A stretch of 7,472 nucleotides of DNA from Candidatus Poseidoniaceae archaeon. GTDB taxonomy: Archaea > Thermoplasmatota > Poseidoniia > Poseidoniales > Poseidoniaceae. The notes under the pieces are model-generated. The model had not been told where the DNA came from. It did no database searches and saw nothing but the letters and a program-made list of their open reading frames with translations. Positions within the stretch are counted from its first letter, which is position 1; each line of letters starts with the position of its first letter. This document shows positions 4,486 to 7,472 of the stretch, in pieces. The stretch is taken from the NCBI GenBank assembly GCA_028822955.1, contig JAPKCL010000082.1, positions 1-7,472 of the forward strand. The letters run 5' to 3'. A program made the position numbers and the translations under genes.

Positions 4486-5533
4486 GACAATCAATTTCAG
4501 ACAACTCGTCACGACTGCGGCCTAATGCTGCAGCAACTAATGTCAAGAGCATGATTGATTCTAGTCCACTCAATGGTGCGGGAAGGATTTCACTTATGCC
4601 GCCTTCATCTTCATCAGCAGCATCCTCTGTGTGCCATTCAAGTGCTTCGTAATCGTCTTTTTCAATCATGAACCAGTCAAGGTCACGAGGTAAATCAGCA
4701 GTGAGGAATTCATGGCCTTCTTGGTTGACTAAGAAATCATCTTCAATTCGAACGCCGAACCATCCATCGAGATAAATCCCGGGCTCTACAGTAACTGCAT
4801 CCCAAACTGCAAGCAGTTGTTCATTGTATGAGAGTCCAAACAACGGGTCATCAGTGCCGCTGGAAAGCAAAGGCGGTTCGTGGACACAAACGCCAAACCC
4901 ATGGCCGAGACTGTGAATGAAATATTCACCATAGCCCTGGTCTTCAATGTGAGTTCGTGCGATGTCATCTGGCAACCAAGCCGGCGTACCTGCTTCAATC
5001 ACTGGGAAGGTTAAGTTTTGAGCATCATAGACGGCCATGTAGACTTCGATGATCGTCTCGTTTGTTGTCGGTCCGACGATATAGGTTCGAGTCACGTCAC
5101 TGACCCAATCGTTGACTCGGGCACCAAGGTCAACAACGACCACATCACCGACTTCGACAATCTTTGGACCTGCGCCGTTGTTCTCAGGGTCGCCATGAGG
5201 AATCGCACCGTTTTCAGCACTGGCTACGATGGTATCGAAACTCTTCCATTCAGGGTTCGAACCGTTCTCGACCATGGCACGGTCAATTTCCAAAGCGATT
5301 TCAAGTTCAGTGAACGTCTCACCCATCAGCACACGCCATAGCATGTGGCGAGCCGTTTCATGCCCAATTCCTGCGATACGAGCAGTCTCTCTCAATGAAT
5401 CATCTTTGTCGGGTGAAATACCCGTTGGAGAGGGGAATTTACCGACCAGTGCATTGGCAGCCTCAGTCTCACATGCAGAGACCATCGGCGCACAGAGCAG
5501 AAGCCCAACCAGCAGTATAGCCATACTTCGCAT
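4481..5533 (-). CDS. Exported lipoprotein-like M24 family metallopeptidase (Xaa-Pro peptidase-like)
   Basis: A 350-residue protein. Residues 1-20 form a signal peptide (hydrophobic 5-18) ending in VSA-C21, which fits a lipobox or a signal-peptidase site. The pita-bread M24 domain spans about 45-280 with all five metal ligands visible: D135 (VVDLGA), D146 (SDVTRT), H211 (SLGHGFG), E250 (VEPGIY) and E264 (RIEDDF). H113 (PHG) and H218 (VHEPP) match the usual catalytic-pocket histidines. Family members remove N-terminal residues, often before proline, using two metal ions. The usual N-terminal domain of about 130 residues in prolidase or aminopeptidase P is absent. The C-terminus has an acidic linker (about 300-315), an LPAP motif, a short hydrophobic run (326-338) and RSR, resembling an archaeal C-terminal sorting or anchor signal. 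The ATG at 5533 was chosen because the signal peptide starts there; the frame stays open to 5707, which looks fortuitous. It probably trims peptides outside the cell. Confidence 0.88.
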   Translation of the reverse strand: MRSMAILLVGLLLCAPMVSACETEAANALVGKFPSPTGISPDKDDSLRETARIAGIGHETARHMLWRVLMGETFTELEIALEIDRAMVENGSNPEWKSFDTIVASAENGAIPHGDPENNGAGPKIVEVGDVVVVDLGARVNDWVSDVTRTYIVGPTTNETIIEVYMAVYDAQNLTFPVIEAGTPAWLPDDIARTHIEDQGYGEYFIHSLGHGFGVCVHEPPLLSSGTDDPLFGLSYNEQLLAVWDAVTVEPGIYLDGWFGVRIEDDFLVNQEGHEFLTADLPRDLDWFMIEKDDYEALEWHTEDAADEDEGGISEILPAPLSGLESIMLLTLVAAALGRSRDELSEIDCP

Positions 5534-5669
5534 GTATCGCCGACAACTCACTCCATCATCAAGTGTATGGCTCGATGATATTGCATTGTAGTGTAGAATC
5601 TGGCTTGTATTGACCGAAACATCTCGTGAGAAGAGATTTTGGCGTGAAGTTCTTAACCTGCCTACCAGT

Positions 5670-5680
5670 AAAATAAATAC
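5670..5680 (+). promoter_or_regulatory. Candidate TATA box for the ABC operon
   Basis: AAAATAAATAC is the most TATA-like stretch upstream of the ABC genes. Initiation about 26 nt after its centre would fall near 5701 and leave a leader of about 48 nt. That suits a gene with a Shine-Dalgarno motif, unlike the leaderless genes elsewhere in the window. Confidence 0.4.
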
Positions 5681-5737
5681 AGAGGAAAAGAGTCGTAGTT
5701 CAAACATCCTTTCCCCCTCTTAAATCATTTAAATCCG

Positions 5738-5744
5738 AAGGTGA
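5738..5744 (+). promoter_or_regulatory. Shine-Dalgarno motif AAGGTGA for the ABC ATPase
   Basis: GGTGA (5740-5744) complements the archaeal 16S tail (UCACCUCC) and lies 4 nt before the ATG at 5749, supporting that start. Confidence 0.6.
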
Positions 5745-5748
5745 AACA

Positions 5749-6444
5749 ATGACATTACTCAACATGACCGGACTAAAACGCCACTATGAGACGCCTGCTG
5801 GAGTCGTCAAAGCACTTGATGGAATTGATTTGGAAATTCATGAAGGTGAACGAGTCATTCTATTGGGTCCTTCAGGTTCGGGGAAAACTACGCTTCTCAA
5901 TTGTTTGTCGGCCCTCGACAGCCCAACCGATGGAAGTTACATCTTCCAAGGCGTCGAAGTCCCTCGAAAGCATTCTGAAAAAATGACATCGTTCCGACGC
6001 AAAAACATCGGATATGTCTTCCAGTTTTTCAATCTCCTTCAAGACCTCTCTGTCCTTGAAAACATTCTCCTTATCCAAGAATTGGCTGGAAAGAAGGATG
6101 CTGAGCGAGCCAAAGAATTACTCAAATTGGTTGGACTCGAAGCAGAAGTCAACCGCTTCCCTGGCGAAATCAGTGGTGGCCAACAACAGCGCGTTGCTAT
6201 TGCTCGAAGTATTGCTAAGCGCCCGACTCTTCTTCTTGGAGATGAATTAACCGGAAATCTTGACACTGAAACTTCAAACAAAGTCATGGAGGTTTTGGTT
6301 CACGCTTGTAAGCAAGAGAACATCACCGCAGTTTTTGTCACTCACGATGAAGAGTTAGTCAAGTATGCAACCCGAGTTATTCGAATAGACAGTGGTAAAA
6401 TCATCTCGGATGAAAAGATGGACAGTTCAGACGAAGAAGCTTGA
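5749..6444 (+). CDS. ABC transporter ATP-binding protein, LolD/MacB type
   Basis: A complete 231-residue nucleotide-binding subunit that powers the adjacent FtsX-type permease from the cytoplasmic face. Motifs in order: A-loop aromatic Y13, Walker A G40-PSGSGK-T47, Q-loop Q92 in YVFQFFNLL, signature S142-GGQQ, Walker B LLLGDE with D165 and catalytic E166, D-loop NLD (170-172) and H-loop H199 in VTHDEE. Length and the TGNLD motif fit the LolD/MacB/FtsE-like subfamily rather than nutrient importers. The common DEPTG is DELTG here, with Leu replacing Pro; I judge this a tolerated variant since all catalytic residues are kept. The acidic tail (DSSDEEA) is short. The permease gene starts 14 nt later with its own strong ribosome-binding site, so the two form an operon. 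The substrate (lipoprotein, lipid, peptide or signalling) cannot be read from the sequence. Confidence 0.95.
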   Translation: MTLLNMTGLKRHYETPAGVVKALDGIDLEIHEGERVILLGPSGSGKTTLLNCLSALDSPTDGSYIFQGVEVPRKHSEKMTSFRRKNIGYVFQFFNLLQDLSVLENILLIQELAGKKDAERAKELLKLVGLEAEVNRFPGEISGGQQQRVAIARSIAKRPTLLLGDELTGNLDTETSNKVMEVLVHACKQENITAVFVTHDEELVKYATRVIRIDSGKIISDEKMDSSDEEA

Positions 6445-6446
6445 TT

Positions 6447-6452
6447 GGAGGT
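6447..6452 (+). promoter_or_regulatory. Shine-Dalgarno motif GGAGGT for the permease
   Basis: A perfect GGAGGT lies 6 nt before the ATG at 6459 and just after the ATPase stop. It fixes the permease start and supports translation from a shared mRNA. Confidence 0.75.
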
Positions 6453-6458
6453 CTTAGG

Positions 6459-7472
6459 ATGTCAAATCTACTCAATAAGCGCTTGGCTCGCAGCCTTTGG
6501 CGTACAAAACTCCGGCTTGTTGCTGTTGTTTTGATGGTGTTTGTCGGCGTATTTGCTGGCATTACCTTTGGAGGCTATGCGCACAATCTTGGCGGCATGT
6601 ACGATACCATGCAAGCCGATGAAGACGGCGGTGCTAATCTTGCAGATGTTTGGATTGACAACCGCAGTGCAACCTGGAGCCCCGAACAAGTCAATGCCTT
6701 CTGTGATTCTCTGACATCGGAATTTGCATCAAACTCAGTCGCCTCTTTTTCTCTTGAATCATGTGAAGGACGCACCGTCACTCAAGGTACGATGTTTCAC
6801 ACCAATGACACGGGAGAGCACATCATCAACTCTTTCTGGCACGGTATTCCTGCAAATGCAAATGCTGACCGCGTTTGGATGCCAGTAGGGCATTCGACAG
6901 GTCGAACAGCAGTTGCTGGCGATGAAATTGTTATTGATGCACACGTCACTGAGGCTCTTGAAATCGAGCTCGGAGATACGGTGAATATCAGTGCCGGAAA
7001 TACGAGTGCTTCTTTCACTGTTGTTGGAACTGGCTACCACCCTCTGCATGTGATTATGGCACCTGAAGGAACGTTGTTTCCGTCAGATTCTGGTCAATAT
7101 GTTGTAGGCTACCTTTCCGATACTGGAATGGCTCGACTCACAGGTAATGTTGTTGGCACAAGCAACACGATTGTTTTGGATGTTGAAGGCACGCCTTCGT
7201 ATGATTTGCCGAATACTCAAGAGTATGAAGGTGAAGAGATCGATGCAGTTAAACAACTGGTTGACACTTCTCTTGAATCGACTGAATTGGATGCACGCGT
7301 ACGAGACCGTGGACAGAATGAACCGGTCGAAGTCATGCGGCAAGATTTGGAGGGGACCAAGCGAACAACCGTTCCCTTTACCGTGATGATTGCCTCAATC
7401 GCAGCCATCACGATCGTCTTGAGTTTGCAGCGTTTGGTGCAAAGTCAAGCGAAGGAAATTGCTGTATTACGG
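6459..7472 (+). CDS. FtsX/MacB-type ABC transporter permease (3'-truncated by window edge)
   Basis: The frame is open for 338 codons to the window edge, so the gene is incomplete rather than broken. A short basic cytoplasmic N-terminus (NKRLARSLWRTKLR, 6-19) precedes membrane helix 1 (about 20-39). A large extracytoplasmic domain (about 40-300) follows. A second helix (about 305-323) runs into the FtsX-family block LQRLVQSQAKEIAVLR, which normally precedes a Thr/Ala-Leu-Gly coupling segment. Two cysteines in the outer domain (C82 and C102) could form a disulfide. This matches the MacB_PCD plus FtsX layout of type VII (mechanotransmission) ABC systems, in which four helices per subunit are usual; the last two would lie beyond the window. 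The gene is 14 nt after the ATPase gene. Whether it exports a substrate, extracts lipoproteins or controls an outside enzyme is not visible. Confidence 0.92.
   Translation, partial: MSNLLNKRLARSLWRTKLRLVAVVLMVFVGVFAGITFGGYAHNLGGMYDTMQADEDGGANLADVWIDNRSATWSPEQVNAFCDSLTSEFASNSVASFSLESCEGRTVTQGTMFHTNDTGEHIINSFWHGIPANANADRVWMPVGHSTGRTAVAGDEIVIDAHVTEALEIELGDTVNISAGNTSASFTVVGTGYHPLHVIMAPEGTLFPSDSGQYVVGYLSDTGMARLTGNVVGTSNTIVLDVEGTPSYDLPNTQEYEGEEIDAVKQLVDTSLESTELDARVRDRGQNEPVEVMRQDLEGTKRTTVPFTVMIASIAAITIVLSLQRLVQSQAKEIAVLR

Larger units (their letters stand above)
5534..5748. other. Divergent intergenic region between the M24 and ABC genes
   Basis: These 215 bases hold the ABC operon promoter candidate and its ribosome-binding site. 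On the minus strand an AATATC (about 5578-5585) and a GGAGTGA (5548-5554) might serve the M24 gene, but their spacing to the ATG at 5533 is poor. I see no convincing gene in it. Confidence 0.4.

Noticed and set aside
4392..5591. Plus-strand ORFs of 86, 107 and 120 codons
   Set aside because: They are antisense to the M24 gene, whose metal ligands are all present on the minus strand.
5534..5707. 58-residue extension of the M24 protein with a hydrophobic N-terminus
   Set aside because: The signal peptide begins at the ATG at 5533, and an extension would bury it. The apparent hydrophobic stretch is likely AT-rich noncoding DNA.
1..7472. CRISPR array, insertion sequence, integrase or attachment site
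   Set aside because: No regularly spaced direct repeats, no transposase-like coding sequence and no terminal inverted repeats with target duplications were seen.

Overview
The window most resembles a piece of a planktonic euryarchaeal genome, probably Marine Group II (Candidatus Poseidoniales, Thermoplasmatota) or a close relative. This is inferred from three things. There are tiny CPHC-type zinc-ribbon membrane proteins of a style I associate with that group. Several genes have a TATA-like box centred 25-26 nt before the start codon, which suggests leaderless mRNAs. The ABC operon instead carries Shine-Dalgarno motifs matching an archaeal 16S tail. No rRNA, tRNA, CRISPR array or insertion sequence was seen.

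Left part (1-2525, + strand): a 5'-truncated catalase-peroxidase gene (katG) with all the catalytic residues visible in the window. It is followed by a 64-residue protein with ten cysteines and then a 112-residue thioredoxin-fold protein with a CxxC motif. All three are plausibly linked to peroxide, thiol or metal homeostasis, although the middle gene has its own candidate promoter.

Middle (2526-4480): two paralogous minus-strand genes, each an N-terminal CPHC zinc ribbon followed by membrane helices. They flank a plus-strand gene for an unrecognised polytopic membrane protein. The paralogs share promoter geometry, about 77% nucleotide identity over the ribbon (hand count), and a 9-nt motif at the same distance after the stop codon. 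This looks like duplication of a whole small transcription unit.

Right part (4481-7472): a minus-strand gene for an exported, lipoprotein-like M24 metallopeptidase without the usual N-terminal creatinase-type domain. Divergent to it is a two-gene operon for a LolD/MacB-type ABC ATPase and its FtsX/MacB-type permease. The permease gene runs off the right edge and is complete only through its extracytoplasmic domain and the start of its second membrane helix.

A recurring structural theme is an inverted repeat overlapping or just after the stop codon of every gene that could end a transcript. There is none between the ABC ATPase and permease genes. These repeats lack a strong T-run but look like candidate 3'-end hairpins.
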